A DNA stretch of 64,000 nt from Emticicia sp. BO119 (GCF_013912375.1 NZ_JACETV010000004.1:434001-498000), one strand, 5' to 3'. Shown: positions 17,438-26,574, counted from the stretch's first letter. Notes: a model not told the origin generated them from the letters alone. A program made the numbers and translations.

Positions 17438-18940
17438 TCAATCCTTCTGCCACTCCCATACTTTCAGTTTTGTAACCTTTGCTCTGCCATCCCGGCTGAA
17501 TAATTGCCAGTTACCATTATCTCCCTCCGGAAAAATAAGACTGGTTATAACTGCTTCGCCGTCATTGCCAAATACTTCAATAGACGACTGGTCAACAAAA
17601 ATCAATAATCTTACCGTTCCTCTTGCTATTTTCATAGGGCTGGCATCCATTGAAGAAAAATTAGGAGCAATGACTTTACCCGAATTAATACGATTAATAT
17701 AGAGTTGTTCGCTATCTTTCTGATAGCCAATCAGCGTTTCCTGATTATTCGCTGCATTTTTCATTACTTTTACCCCTACTTCTCTGGCTCCGGCCAACTC
17801 AAACTCAACATCGATCATATAAGATCCAGCCTGATTCCGCCACATCATGCCGTTATCTTCCTCTATACTCATCTCTTCCATCTGCACAACCCCATGCCAG
17901 TTTTTTGCCTTTAAAACTTCTTCAGCAGGCTTTTGCAAAAGTCTTAATCCCTCCCGGGTTCTTTTTAAAGAAATTTCTCTCGGAATACTCATTTGCCCTT
18001 TCCACGGAAACGTCGGAAGAGCATCGGTATAGTTCCAGCTCGCCATCCAGCCCAACATACTTTTCTTAGGTGCGTTACTGAAAGGAATAGCCGCATAAAA
18101 ATCTTTACCATAGTCAACATACAACTTTGTATCTGCTGGATTTTCATTAGTAAAGGTTTTCCCGTCAAAATTGCCGACAAAGTACTGCATACCTATAAAA
18201 TCCTGATGAGGGCCGTTAGAAGAAAGCATCAATACCCATCTGGTGCCTTGTTCGCCCTCTATTGGCAGTTCTATCAGTGAGGGACATTCCCACATTTTTC
18301 TTAAATCCCCCTGTTTGCCGAATTCGCTTAATAGTGTCCAGTCTTTCAGGTTTTTAGAGCCGTAAAATTGTGCCTTATATTCGAGAGGTAATACAACTAC
18401 CATCACCCATTGTTTAGTGGGTTCATGCCAGAACATATTCGGGTCACGAAAATCTTTCATGGCCTTTCCGCTTGGTTGAGGGGCCGGAATCACAGGGTTG
18501 CCTTCAAACTTTGTCCATGTTCTGCCTTTATCGGTCGAATAGGCCAAATGCTGATTTTCTTTTTTGCCATGATAATCGGCCGTATAAATTGCTACAAAAC
18601 TATTAGCACCAAAACCACTCGTATTATTTTTGTCAACTACCACACCACCTGAAAAAATCCATACTGAATCTTCTGGAATAGCTACTGGCAGGTGTTCCCA
18701 GTTCACTAAATCCTTGCTTACGGCATGCCCCCAGCTCATATGCCCCCATTTATTTTCAAAAGGATTGTGCTGATAAAAGAGATGCCATTCGCCATCATGA
18801 TACAAAAGCCCGTTAGGGTCGTTTGTCCAGTTTTTTGCAGGCGAAAAATGAAAATTAGGTCTCCACTGTTCGGTAGATGCTTGTTGGGCATAAACTACAG
18901 AACTGATAAACAGAAACAAAGCAAGGATAAGTTTTTTCAT
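17438..18940 (-). CDS. Glycoside hydrolase family 32 (levanase/fructan hydrolase type)
   Basis: A 500-aa protein starting MKKLILALFLF with a Sec signal (cleavage near VVYAQ). The ATG at 18940 is chosen over a longer in-frame start that would place ten non-signal residues first. All three GH32 acidic motifs are present: WTNDPNG (nucleophile D41), FRDP (stabiliser D166) and WECP (acid/base E218). A C-terminal beta-sandwich contains the typical LLIFVDQSSIEVFGNDG segment. It should hydrolyse beta-fructosides (levan, inulin or sucrose) in the periplasm. No SusC/SusD, fructokinase or sensor is adjacent. Levan versus inulin cannot be told. Confidence 0.93.
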   Translation of the reverse strand: MKKLILALFLFISSVVYAQQASTEQWRPNFHFSPAKNWTNDPNGLLYHDGEWHLFYQHNPFENKWGHMSWGHAVSKDLVNWEHLPVAIPEDSVWIFSGGVVVDKNNTSGFGANSFVAIYTADYHGKKENQHLAYSTDKGRTWTKFEGNPVIPAPQPSGKAMKDFRDPNMFWHEPTKQWVMVVVLPLEYKAQFYGSKNLKDWTLLSEFGKQGDLRKMWECPSLIELPIEGEQGTRWVLMLSSNGPHQDFIGMQYFVGNFDGKTFTNENPADTKLYVDYGKDFYAAIPFSNAPKKSMLGWMASWNYTDALPTFPWKGQMSIPREISLKRTREGLRLLQKPAEEVLKAKNWHGVVQMEEMSIEEDNGMMWRNQAGSYMIDVEFELAGAREVGVKVMKNAANNQETLIGYQKDSEQLYINRINSGKVIAPNFSSMDASPMKIARGTVRLLIFVDQSSIEVFGNDGEAVITSLIFPEGDNGNWQLFSRDGRAKVTKLKVWEWQKD

Positions 18941-19027
18941 AGGATAAAGATTAGGGAAATCTATATACAAACATAAAAGAAATTATCAATTCAAGTCGCT
19001 AATCTTGATTAATTATATTACTTTCAT

Positions 19028-19051
19028 AATATTCTGAATTTTCAGAATATT
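19028..19051. promoter_or_regulatory. Perfect palindrome upstream of the GH32 gene
   Basis: AATATTCTGA and TCAGAATATT form perfect 10-bp arms around ATTT, in the gap between the divergent GH32 and nrnA genes. A third partial copy (CAGAATAT) follows at about 19061. It may be an operator for a dimeric regulator. A hairpin terminator is unlikely because neither gene ends here. Confidence 0.5.
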
Positions 19052-19131
19052 CTAATTATACAGAATATATAAACACATTTAAAATTCTATAAGAATTATA
19101 TTATCAAGGGTTTAGCATTAGTTTTCTCATG

Positions 19132-19162
19132 TTTGTTTTCCCGTCATTACTTTGTACCTTTG
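19132..19162 (+). promoter_or_regulatory. Promoter of nrnA
   Basis: TTTG (19132-19135), 19 bases, then TACCTTTG (19155-19162): a full match to the Bacteroidota consensus. The expected start of transcription is within a few bases of the ATG at 19170, so the mRNA may be nearly leaderless. This also rules out the in-frame TTG at 19152 as the start. Confidence 0.75.
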
Positions 19163-19169
19163 CGCCGCT

Positions 19170-20210
19170 ATGCAAGAGTTTTTCACGGATTCGGTACAAA
19201 AAATACAAGAATTTAACGATTTATTGGCGTCACCCCGAAAAATTGTTATTACTACTCATCAAAACCCAGATGCCGACGCACTTGGTTCGTCGTTGGGTTT
19301 AGCTTCCTATTTAAAGAAAAAGAATCATGTTGTAACGGTTATTACACCTACCGACTACCCTGAGTTTTTACAATGGATGGCAGGCGAGAAGGAAGTAATT
19401 AACTTTGAGAGTGACAAACAGGATATGGCCAGACAGTTGGTAGCTGATGCAGAAATAATTTTCTGCCTTGATTTCTCAGCGCTGGGGCGTATCAAAAGCA
19501 TGGAGGAATATGTTAGGAAAGCTTCAGCAAAAAAAGTGCTCATAGACCACCACCAACAACCGGAACATTTTGCTGATTTTGTTTTCTGGAATGAAAAGGC
19601 CGCAGCTACCTGTGAATTGATTTATCAACTGATAGAAATTCTGGGCGATAAAGCACTAATTGATATTCCTGCTGCTGAGTGTCTCTATGCAGGTTTAGTA
19701 ACAGATACAGGGTCATTCCGGTTTGATAGCACTACCAAAGATTTACATAGAGTAGCAGGTGAATTAATAGAAATAGGTGTAGAGACAAATAGCATACACC
19801 GGAAAATTTTTGATAATAACTCTTTAGAGCGTATTCAGTTTTTAGGATTTGCTATAAGCCAGAAATTAGTCTATTTGCCTGAGTACAGAGTGTCGTACAT
19901 GACAATCTCCAAAGAAGAGTTAGCTAAGTTTGGTTCTAAAAACGGCGATACTGAAGGAATAGTAAACTATGGGCTTTCGATTAAGGGCGTCGAAATGACA
20001 GCCATGTTTGTCGAGAGAGAAGATATGGTACGCATTTCGTTCCGCTCTGTAAAAGATTTTTCTGTAAGCGAATTTGCCAGAAATCATTTTGATGGTGGTG
20101 GGCACAAAAATGCCGCAGGTGGGCGTTCTTATGTGAGTCTGGCAAAAACACTTGAGAAGTTTCTCGGTCTTTTGCCTCAATATAAAGCAAAGCTGTTAGA
20201 AAGCGAATAA
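19170..20210 (+). CDS. nrnA: DHH-family phosphoesterase (NrnA-like nanoRNase / pAp phosphatase)
   Basis: A 346-aa cytoplasmic protein. DHH domain motifs: THQNPDADALGSS (H30, D34, D36), CLDFS (D101), the eponymous DHH at 126-128 (LIDHHQQPE) and GLVTDTGSF. The C-terminal DHHA1 domain has the RNA-binding GGGHKNAAGG (about 309-318). Members degrade very short RNAs (2-5 nt) and dephosphorylate pAp; Bacteroidota lack Orn, which fits this role. It heads a three-gene run with two FKBP isomerase lipoproteins, 38 bp upstream of the first. Confidence 0.9.
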   Translation: MQEFFTDSVQKIQEFNDLLASPRKIVITTHQNPDADALGSSLGLASYLKKKNHVVTVITPTDYPEFLQWMAGEKEVINFESDKQDMARQLVADAEIIFCLDFSALGRIKSMEEYVRKASAKKVLIDHHQQPEHFADFVFWNEKAAATCELIYQLIEILGDKALIDIPAAECLYAGLVTDTGSFRFDSTTKDLHRVAGELIEIGVETNSIHRKIFDNNSLERIQFLGFAISQKLVYLPEYRVSYMTISKEELAKFGSKNGDTEGIVNYGLSIKGVEMTAMFVEREDMVRISFRSVKDFSVSEFARNHFDGGGHKNAAGGRSYVSLAKTLEKFLGLLPQYKAKLLESE

Positions 20211-20248
20211 ATATCTGATTAAGTAATATATCATAATTAATAAATTTC

Positions 20249-21091
20249 ATGACAAAATTTTTGAAACCTACATTGGGTCTTGCGGTAGCAACAGGTTTGC
20301 TCTTTTCTTGCGACAACTTTAAAGTAACCCAGGAGTCCGATGGCTCAAAATACCAGATTCACGAAAAAGGAAATGGTAAAACAACGGCAAAAGAAGGAGA
20401 TATCGTAACTTTTGATTTAGTAATAAAAGCTCCTAACGATACAGTTTTTACCGATACTTATAAAAGAAAAGAACCAATTGTAATGCCTTTACCTAAAGGC
20501 CAGTTTAAAGGCTCTTTTGAAAACAGCCTTATGCACTTATCAGAGGGCGATAGCGCAACTGTTTTTGTAAGTGCAGACTCATTGTTTATGCGTGTGCAAC
20601 AACCTTTACCTCAAGGGGTAGCCAAGGGTTCTGATATGAAATTTATTGTGAAAATAAAAGCAATTCAAAACCAGGCACAATATCAGAAAGCACAGGAAGA
20701 AAAGAAAAATAATGAGTTGAAACTCATGGATAATTTTGCCAGGAAAAACTTCCCTAATGCCACAAAAACACAATATGGTATGTATCGGGTCGTTCTGAAA
20801 GAAGGTGCTGGTGCAACCATTGTGGCAGGAAATACCGTCAAAGTAGATTATACGGGAAAACTGATGAACGGAAACGTCTTTGATAGTTCAGTAGGTAAAC
20901 AACCAATTGAATTTCCGGTTGGGCAAGGTGCAGTAATTCCGGGTTGGGAACAGGCATTAATGATGATGAAAAAAGGAGAAAAGAGTATTTTCTTTATTCC
21001 ATCAAACTTGGCTTATGGAGAGCAGGGTAGTGGTCCTATTCCGCCTTTCAGCCCATTGGTTTTTGAAATGGAAATTATCGATGTGAAATAA
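20249..21091 (+). CDS. FKBP-type peptidyl-prolyl isomerase lipoprotein
   Basis: A 280-aa lipoprotein (LLFSC lipobox near residue 24). The C-terminal FKBP domain (about 178-280) is complete: VKVDYTGKLMNGNVFDSS, VIPGWEQALMMMKKGEKSIFFIPSNLAYG, PPFSPLVFEMEIIDVK. The N-terminal half (EGDIVTFDLVIKAPN...LMHLSEGDSATVFV) looks like a second, degenerate FKBP domain that lacks the usual aromatic pocket. Likely a periplasm-facing, membrane-anchored folding catalyst. It follows nrnA by 38 bp and precedes a second FKBP gene by 14 bp. Confidence 0.92.
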   Translation: MTKFLKPTLGLAVATGLLFSCDNFKVTQESDGSKYQIHEKGNGKTTAKEGDIVTFDLVIKAPNDTVFTDTYKRKEPIVMPLPKGQFKGSFENSLMHLSEGDSATVFVSADSLFMRVQQPLPQGVAKGSDMKFIVKIKAIQNQAQYQKAQEEKKNNELKLMDNFARKNFPNATKTQYGMYRVVLKEGAGATIVAGNTVKVDYTGKLMNGNVFDSSVGKQPIEFPVGQGAVIPGWEQALMMMKKGEKSIFFIPSNLAYGEQGSGPIPPFSPLVFEMEIIDVK

Positions 21092-21105
21092 ATAATTTAA
21101 TTGTA

Positions 21106-21996
21106 ATGAAAAAGATAGTACTCGGATTAGTTGTAGTAGCTTGCTCTGTTTTATTGAATGCCTGTAATGGTTTTCTGACCAATGACCTGGAAGAGACCAT
21201 GAAACTGAATGAACAACAGATGTTGAATTATATCAACACCAAAAATCTGCAGATGACCAAAGCAGACAACGGTATGTATTACCAGATTACCCAAACCAAT
21301 GCTTCAGGGAAGAAAGTAAATTTAGGAGATGAGGTAAAATTGCATTTTGTTTTGTCTTTATTGGATGGTACAAGAATTGATAGTACAGAAAGACTGAAAA
21401 ATGCTCCATTCTCAGGTATTTTTGGTGGTACAATAGGTTTACAAGGATTATTAGATGCGATCAATACTTTAAGAGAAGGCGAAAGAGGCCTTTTCTTGAT
21501 TCCGTCTTATTTAGCTTTTGGTTCTCAAACGCAAAATAAAATTCCAGCTAATTCGGTTGTGGTTTTTGATCTGGAAGCGGTCAGATACCGTTCAGAAGAT
21601 CAACAGATCGAAGAGTATATTGCTACAGGTACTAATACAACCTTTGTATCAACAGATACGACGGCGTCTGGTGTAAAAGTTCTTAAAATAACTGAAACAA
21701 CCGGTACACAATTGGCAGCAGGCCAGACAGCCACTGTAAAATATACAGGGTATCTGGCAAGTACTATCAAACAGTTTGATACCGGGCAGATAGATGTATA
21801 TTTAGGAGGCGGAGGTGTAGTAAAAGGCTTTGACGAGGGTTTGCAAAAATTAAGAGTAGGAGAGAAAGCGGTGCTGGTTTTCAAGTCAGCACTTGGTTAC
21901 GGAACACAAGGAATAGCAGATCAGACAACTAATACTTATAAAATTCCGCCTTATTCACCTTTAATCTTTGTTGTAGAGGTTAAGAGCACAAAATAA
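21106..21996 (+). CDS. Double-FKBP peptidyl-prolyl isomerase lipoprotein
   Basis: A 296-aa lipoprotein (VLLNAC lipobox). It carries two FKBP-like domains: about 60-160 (LGDEVKLHFVLSLLDGTRIDS, LREGERGLFLIPSYLAFG) and about 200-296 (AGQTATVKYTGYLAST, VKGFDEGLQKLRVGEKAVLVFKSALGYG, PPYSPLIFVVEV). It is a tandem paralogue of the gene before it, but only partly similar in its N-terminal half. The gene ends in front of an intrinsic terminator, which closes the nrnA unit. Confidence 0.9.
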   Translation: MKKIVLGLVVVACSVLLNACNGFLTNDLEETMKLNEQQMLNYINTKNLQMTKADNGMYYQITQTNASGKKVNLGDEVKLHFVLSLLDGTRIDSTERLKNAPFSGIFGGTIGLQGLLDAINTLREGERGLFLIPSYLAFGSQTQNKIPANSVVVFDLEAVRYRSEDQQIEEYIATGTNTTFVSTDTTASGVKVLKITETTGTQLAAGQTATVKYTGYLASTIKQFDTGQIDVYLGGGGVVKGFDEGLQKLRVGEKAVLVFKSALGYGTQGIADQTTNTYKIPPYSPLIFVVEVKSTK

Positions 21997-22018
21997 AATC
22001 ATTATTTTCTGTAATTTT

Positions 22019-22052
22019 AAAGCCCCTGAATTTTTCAGGGGCTTTATCGTTT
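22019..22052 (+). terminator. Intrinsic terminator of the nrnA-FKBP unit
   Basis: A perfect 11-bp stem (AAAGCCCCTGA and TCAGGGGCTTT) with a 5-base loop, then ATCGTTTC. It lies 23 bp after the second FKBP stop. Confidence 0.8.
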
Positions 22053-22070
22053 CAATAGATTTTTACAAAT

Positions 22071-22625
22071 ATGTCGAAAATACCTAAAGAACTTGAAAAA
22101 GCAATTGTCGAACTTCCTGCCAAAGAGAAAGATAAAATGCTTTTACGACTAATAGGCAAGAATGAATTATTAGTACAACAATTACAATATCAGTTACTTG
22201 AAAATGAATCTTTTTTAGGTGACAGGCGCGATGAAATCAAGAAAAGTATTCTGAGGGTTTCAAAAATGTATCATGATACGCCCGGCTGGATGATGATGGA
22301 TATGAGGGATTTGAATAGTCGGATTACGAACCATGTAAAAATAACTAAAGATAAATATGGCGAAATAGAACTGACTTTATACCTGCTCAATAGTTTTTTC
22401 GATAACCAGTTGAAACTATTAGAGAAATATAGTAGTAAATCTGATACAATCGCCTTATATATTGCCAAACGAACAGAGTTTATACTAAAAAAATTGCCCA
22501 AACTCCATGAAGACTATTACATAGAGTTTGAGCAAGAGGTTAATAAATTGTTAGAGCGGGTTAATAACTATGCTCCTGCGTATTATGTGCGGCAAATGGG
22601 TTTACCCAAAAGCTGGGAGTATTAG
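22071..22625 (+). CDS. Conserved-looking helical protein of unknown function
   Basis: A 184-aa soluble protein with no signal peptide or membrane segment, rich in Lys, Glu and Leu and predicted by eye to be almost all helix (KELEKAIVELPAKEKDKMLLRL, RLIGKNELLVQQLQYQLLEN). It carries short motifs GWMMMDMRDLNSR and YYVRQMGLPKSW near the end. No family recognised. It has its own position after the terminator and converges on rocD (gap 19 bp). Confidence 0.75.
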   Translation: MSKIPKELEKAIVELPAKEKDKMLLRLIGKNELLVQQLQYQLLENESFLGDRRDEIKKSILRVSKMYHDTPGWMMMDMRDLNSRITNHVKITKDKYGEIELTLYLLNSFFDNQLKLLEKYSSKSDTIALYIAKRTEFILKKLPKLHEDYYIEFEQEVNKLLERVNNYAPAYYVRQMGLPKSWEY

Positions 22626-22644
22626 AACTAAGCTGACAATTCGC

Positions 22645-23883
22645 CTATTCAAAACTTCTGATAGTGTCAGAAATAATATCTACACAATCCCACAATTGCG
22701 ACTCCGTCATTACTAAGGGGGGAGCCAGGCGTATTTTATTGCCATGTGTAGGCTTTGCCAGCAGGCCATTCTCTTTAAGTTGATTGCATATATCCCAGGC
22801 CAGGTCAGAATCTTCTGTAGTATCAATCAAAACGGCATTCAGCAAACCTTTTCCGCGTACTTGTGTAATAATACTGGTCTCATCTACCAACTTCAGCATT
22901 TCACGGCGGAAAACATCGCCTAAACAATCAGCATTCTCAGCCAGATTCTCATCTTTTACTACCTGCAATGCCTCCATAGCCACTGCACAGGCCAATGGAT
23001 TCCCGCCATAAGTAGAACCATGCTCACCAGGTTTCAGCGTCAGCATAATTTCATCATCTGCCAGTACTGCTGAAACAGGCAAAACTCCACCAGAAAGGGC
23101 TTTACCTAAAATAATCATATCAGGGCGTATATCATAATGGTCAGTAGCTAATAATTTACCTGTTCGGCCAATGCCTGTCTGAATTTCGTCAGCTATAAAC
23201 AGTACATTGCTTGCTTTACATAATCTATAGACCTCTGGTAAATACGGGTCATCAGGCACAACTACCCCTGCTTCTCCCTGAATTGGCTCTACAATAAAAC
23301 CAGCAACGTAGGGATCGTTGATTAACGCTTCTTCTAACGCTTCTATATTGTTATAAGGCACTACTTCTATGCCTGTCATATAAGGGCCAAAATCTTTACG
23401 GGCTGTTGGGTCGGTTGAGGCAGAAATAACCGATAAGGTTCGTCCATGAAAATTCCCTCCGGCAAAAATTATTTTTGCCTTGTTTTCAGGAATACCTTTT
23501 ACCTGATATCCCCATTTACGGCATAGTTTCATCGCTGTTTCTACAGCTTCAACACCTGTATTCATGGGTAATACTCTGTCATAGCCAAAGTATTGGGTAA
23601 TATATTCTTCAAATCGACCAAGCACCGAATTGTAAAATGCCCGTGAAGTGAGTGTCAGCTTTTGAGATTGCTCAATTAATGCGTTGATAATGCGTGGGTG
23701 GCAATGCCCCTGATTAACCGCAGAATATGCCGATAGAAAATCGTAGTAACGTTTCCCTTCAACGTCCCATACATACACACCTTTGCCTTTGTCTAAAACC
23801 ACCGAAAGTGGGTGATAATTATGGGCTCCGTAGCGTTCTTCCAATTCAATTAGTTGTTCGCTTAAATGAGTATCTACTAACAT
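22645..23883 (-). CDS. rocD: Ornithine--oxo-acid aminotransferase
   Basis: Class III PLP aminotransferase moving the delta-amino group of ornithine to 2-oxoglutarate, giving glutamate semialdehyde for proline or glutamate. The 412-aa sequence has [11 protein letters not shown], the Schiff-base lysine K261 in [24 protein letters not shown] and [13 protein letters not shown], matching OAT rather than acetylornithine enzymes (long N-terminal YGAHNYHPL segment). The ATG at 23883 is used; an upstream in-frame extension of 22 codons runs into the intergenic operator region. It diverges from an Lrp-type regulator gene, its probable regulator. Confidence 0.92.
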   Translation of the reverse strand: MLVDTHLSEQLIELEERYGAHNYHPLSVVLDKGKGVYVWDVEGKRYYDFLSAYSAVNQGHCHPRIINALIEQSQKLTLTSRAFYNSVLGRFEEYITQYFGYDRVLPMNTGVEAVETAMKLCRKWGYQVKGIPENKAKIIFAGGNFHGRTLSVISASTDPTARKDFGPYMTGIEVVPYNNIEALEEALINDPYVAGFIVEPIQGEAGVVVPDDPYLPEVYRLCKASNVLFIADEIQTGIGRTGKLLATDHYDIRPDMIILGKALSGGVLPVSAVLADDEIMLTLKPGEHGSTYGGNPLACAVAMEALQVVKDENLAENADCLGDVFRREMLKLVDETSIITQVRGKGLLNAVLIDTTEDSDLAWDICNQLKENGLLAKPTHGNKIRLAPPLVMTESQLWDCVDIISDTIRSFE

Positions 23884-23932
23884 AGTATTGGTATTTAATT
23901 TTTCTCTGGTATATACGACAAAAATGTTAAAA

Positions 23933-24040
23933 TGACTTATAATAATCAATAAATAAGTTATATTTACTTAATTGATAAAAAAAATAGGAAATAATAGTAA
24001 TTATATTCCCAATAAAATTCATTTTGACTTATGATTAATC
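23933..24040. promoter_or_regulatory. Direct repeats in the rocD-Lrp divergent region
   Basis: TGACTTATAATAATCA at 23933 and TGACTTATGATTAATCA at 24025 are near-identical, 92 bp apart, in the same direction; the second overlaps the regulator start codon. An AAGT/ACTT inverted motif lies at 23954-23968. AT-rich repeated sites fit Lrp-type binding, suggesting autoregulation plus control of rocD. Confidence 0.5.
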
Positions 24041-24498
24041 AGGAATTTTTAGATGATTTCGATAAACAGATATTAATACAGTTAGAGAAAGATGGGAGAA
24101 AACCCTACTCAGAAATTGCCAAAAATCTGAACATTTCCAATACAATGGTGCATCAACGCATAGCACGTATGAAGAAAGTCGGGATTCTGAAAGGGGCAGG
24201 AATTATTCTGGACGAACGCAAGTTAGGGTATGAGTGGAGTGCATTTACAGGCATTATTCTGAAAGAAGACTCAGACTCCATACTGATTATTGAAGAGCTT
24301 AGAAAAATACCTGAAGTAACCGAGTGTTATTATATTACAGGCCAATACACGCTATATGCCCGCATAGTGGCGAAATCAAGCGAACATATGCGAAGGGTAT
24401 TGTACGATAAAATTGATAATATCGACGGAGTACTCAAAACAGAATCGATGATTGACTTTGGCGCAGCTTTCAAGAGAAACGTAAGCGTAGAACTATAA
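24031..24498 (+). CDS. Lrp/AsnC-family transcriptional regulator
   Basis: A 155-aa protein with an AsnC-type N-terminal helix-turn-helix (FDKQILIQLEKDGRKPYSEIAKNLNIS, VHQRIARMKKVGILKG) and a C-terminal RAM ligand-binding domain (about 70-150, with VTECYYITGQYTLYARIVAK). Such proteins form octamers that respond to amino acids. The divergent neighbour rocD makes ornithine or another arginine/proline intermediate the likely signal; this is inference from position. Confidence 0.93.
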   Translation: MINQEFLDDFDKQILIQLEKDGRKPYSEIAKNLNISNTMVHQRIARMKKVGILKGAGIILDERKLGYEWSAFTGIILKEDSDSILIIEELRKIPEVTECYYITGQYTLYARIVAKSSEHMRRVLYDKIDNIDGVLKTESMIDFGAAFKRNVSVEL

Positions 24499-24554
24499 AT
24501 CCGACAAGCCCAATTTTGCCAAATAAAATTTGCTTAGTCTATTGATTTTGTGGG

Positions 24555-24585
24555 TTGTACAATACAAAAACAAATATTAATTTTG
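24555..24585 (+). promoter_or_regulatory. Promoter of the cysteine desulfurase gene
   Basis: TTG (24555-24557), 20 bases, then TAATTTTG (24578-24585), 16 bases before the ATG: a full consensus match with a very short leader. Confidence 0.7.
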
Positions 24586-24601
24586 CAGAAACCAAATAAA
24601 A

Positions 24602-25750
24602 ATGCCTCGTATATATCTTGATAATGCCGCAACCACCCGTCTTGACGACGAAGTTTTGCAGGCCATGCTTCCCCTGATGACAGAAAATTTCGGGAATCCC
24701 TCTTCTATCCATGCCCATGGGCGTCAGGTACGTTCGGCTATAGAAAGAGCCCGTAAAAGTATAGCTACTTTATTGGGTGCATCACCTTCAGAAATATTCT
24801 TTACATCGGGCGGAACAGAGGCAGATAATACCGCTATTACCTGCAGTATTGATACTTACCAGCTAAAACACGCCATTACTTCTCCAACTGAGCATCATGC
24901 AGTATTACATACTTTGGAGCATCTGGCAAAGCAAGGAATTATTGAGTTGAGCTATGTAAAACTGGACGAAAAAGGCCGTATAGACGTAACTCATCTGGAC
25001 GAATTATTGAGCACTAAACCCCGTACGCTCGTTTCATTAATGCACGGGAATAATGAAATAGGTAATCTTATAGATTTAAAACAGATAAGCGAAATCTGTA
25101 AAAAATATAATGCGGTGTTCCACTCTGATACTGTTCAGACAATGGGACACTACACCCACAATCTGCAAGAGTTAAACATAGACTTCATCGTAGGAGCAGC
25201 ACATAAATTTCATGGGCCAAAAGGCGTAGGTTTTTTATATATCAATGCCAGCAATAAAATACACCCGTTTATTCATGGAGGTTCGCAGGAGCGCAATATG
25301 CGTGGCGGAACAGAAAATGTATATGGTATTGTAGGGATGGCAAAAGCCCTTGAAATTGCCTATCGTGATATGGAAGCACACCAAAATCATATTAAAGGAT
25401 TAAAGAACCGGATGATTGAAAAACTGATGGCTAATATTCCGGGTATTACTTTTAATGGAGATTCAGCAGATATAGAAAACAGCCTTTATACCGTCTTGAG
25501 TGTGAGCTTCCCGCCCAGTGCAGATAATGATATGCTTCTGTTTAATTTAGATATAGCGCAGATTTCCTGCTCGGGAGGAAGTGCCTGTTCAAGCGGTACA
25601 GATGTGGGTTCTCATGTATTAGGAGCTTTAAAAGTACACCCTGACAGAGGTAATGTTCGCTTCTCTTTCGGAAAATATAATACCGAAGAAGAAATAGATA
25701 AAGTAGTAGAAGTGCTCACAGAAATTTACGCCAGAAAGGTATTGGTTTAG
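24602..25750 (+). CDS. Cysteine desulfurase (NifS/IscS class)
   Basis: PLP enzyme releasing sulfur from cysteine as a persulfide for Fe-S clusters or tRNA thiolation. The 382-aa sequence begins YLDNAATTRLDDEV, contains FTSGGTEADN, the PLP lysine K202 in AAHKFHGPKG, RGGTEN and the catalytic loop SCSGGSACSSG with C329. It is of the class I (IscS/NifS) type with the longer Cys loop. No iscU, iscA or fdx gene is adjacent, so the scaffold partner is elsewhere. Confidence 0.93.
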   Translation: MPRIYLDNAATTRLDDEVLQAMLPLMTENFGNPSSIHAHGRQVRSAIERARKSIATLLGASPSEIFFTSGGTEADNTAITCSIDTYQLKHAITSPTEHHAVLHTLEHLAKQGIIELSYVKLDEKGRIDVTHLDELLSTKPRTLVSLMHGNNEIGNLIDLKQISEICKKYNAVFHSDTVQTMGHYTHNLQELNIDFIVGAAHKFHGPKGVGFLYINASNKIHPFIHGGSQERNMRGGTENVYGIVGMAKALEIAYRDMEAHQNHIKGLKNRMIEKLMANIPGITFNGDSADIENSLYTVLSVSFPPSADNDMLLFNLDIAQISCSGGSACSSGTDVGSHVLGALKVHPDRGNVRFSFGKYNTEEEIDKVVEVLTEIYARKVLV

Positions 25751-25759
25751 GCTTTTTTA

Positions 25760-25801
25760 CTCACCGCAGCTCCTCTTCCAAAAGAAAGGAGTTGCGGTGA
25801 G
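25760..25801. terminator. Convergent hairpin after the cysteine desulfurase gene
   Basis: The 15-bp arms CTCACCGCAGCTCCT and AGGAGTTGCGGTGAG (one G-U pair) have a 12-base loop, between two convergent genes. There is no T-tract after it on either strand, though T6 precedes it on the plus strand. Confidence 0.6.
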
Positions 25802-25809
25802 ATGAAAAC

Positions 25810-26463
25810 TTATAGCGTATTATAATATTCTACCAATGCAGCAACAGAGGCATCTTCTTTAAAATTTGTCTTCTTATCTTTGATATACTGCTCTAATTCC
25901 GCCGATTTATCGTTTAACACACCCAAAAGTGCTTTTTTATCCTTCTTGATTTTGGCATAATTACCATCTGCTTTTAGTAGGTAATAAGCGGTATTCTCTG
26001 AAAACGTCTTGGTTGTAGTAGCTGAGCCATAGGCTTTACCTTCTCTGATTACCTTCATTGTCTTTTTTAGAAATTTCACTTTCTTGCCATCGTTCAGCAG
26101 TTCAAAATACGGGTCTTTATCCACCTCTTTTATCCACGGAACCTCAATAAAACTCATAGCTATATTATTAGGGTAGAGTATGAATGATTTTACAGGAGAG
26201 GTAAATCCTAAATCAGCACCGTTTTTGCCTTTAAAGAACACAATACCTTCTATCTGATCATATTTCAGGTCAAGGTCTTTATAATTCTTTCCATCGCTCA
26301 ATGTTACTTCACCTTTTGTCCAGTTTTCAAAAAGATAGGGTGTCCCTACTACATCCACATATTTACCCGCCATCAGAGGTTTTCCGTTTACATCCTGCAT
26401 ATATTGAGCCCGGGCTGTGAAAGCAATCAAAAAAAGCACGACATATAAAATAGTTTTTTTCAT
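25810..26463 (-). CDS. Exported protein of unknown function
   Basis: A 217-aa protein starting MKKTILYVVLFLIAFTARAQ, a clear Sec signal. The ATG at 26463 replaces an in-frame TTG seven codons upstream. The mature protein has a beta-rich part (MAGKYVDVVGTPYLFENW, GVVF-like strands) and a Lys-rich helical end (KKDKKALLGVLNDKSAELEQYIK). No family recognised. It is monocistronic, between hairpins on both sides. Confidence 0.75.
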   Translation of the reverse strand: MKKTILYVVLFLIAFTARAQYMQDVNGKPLMAGKYVDVVGTPYLFENWTKGEVTLSDGKNYKDLDLKYDQIEGIVFFKGKNGADLGFTSPVKSFILYPNNIAMSFIEVPWIKEVDKDPYFELLNDGKKVKFLKKTMKVIREGKAYGSATTTKTFSENTAYYLLKADGNYAKIKKDKKALLGVLNDKSAELEQYIKDKKTNFKEDASVAALVEYYNTL

Positions 26464-26524
26464 AATCAGAATAGTTTTTAGCAAATATAATGATGATACA
26501 ACGATAGGCTAAGTACTAATGGTA

Positions 26525-26558
26525 TAAAAAAGCCCGACTTAAAGATAAGCCGGGCTTT
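26525..26558 (-). terminator. Terminator of the first SusC/SusD pair
   Basis: On the minus strand AAGCCCGGCTT and AAGTCGGGCTT form a stem with one mismatch around a short loop, followed by TTTTTTAT. The plus side has only four T. Confidence 0.8.
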
Positions 26559-26574
26559 TCTGGAAAAAACAGAA

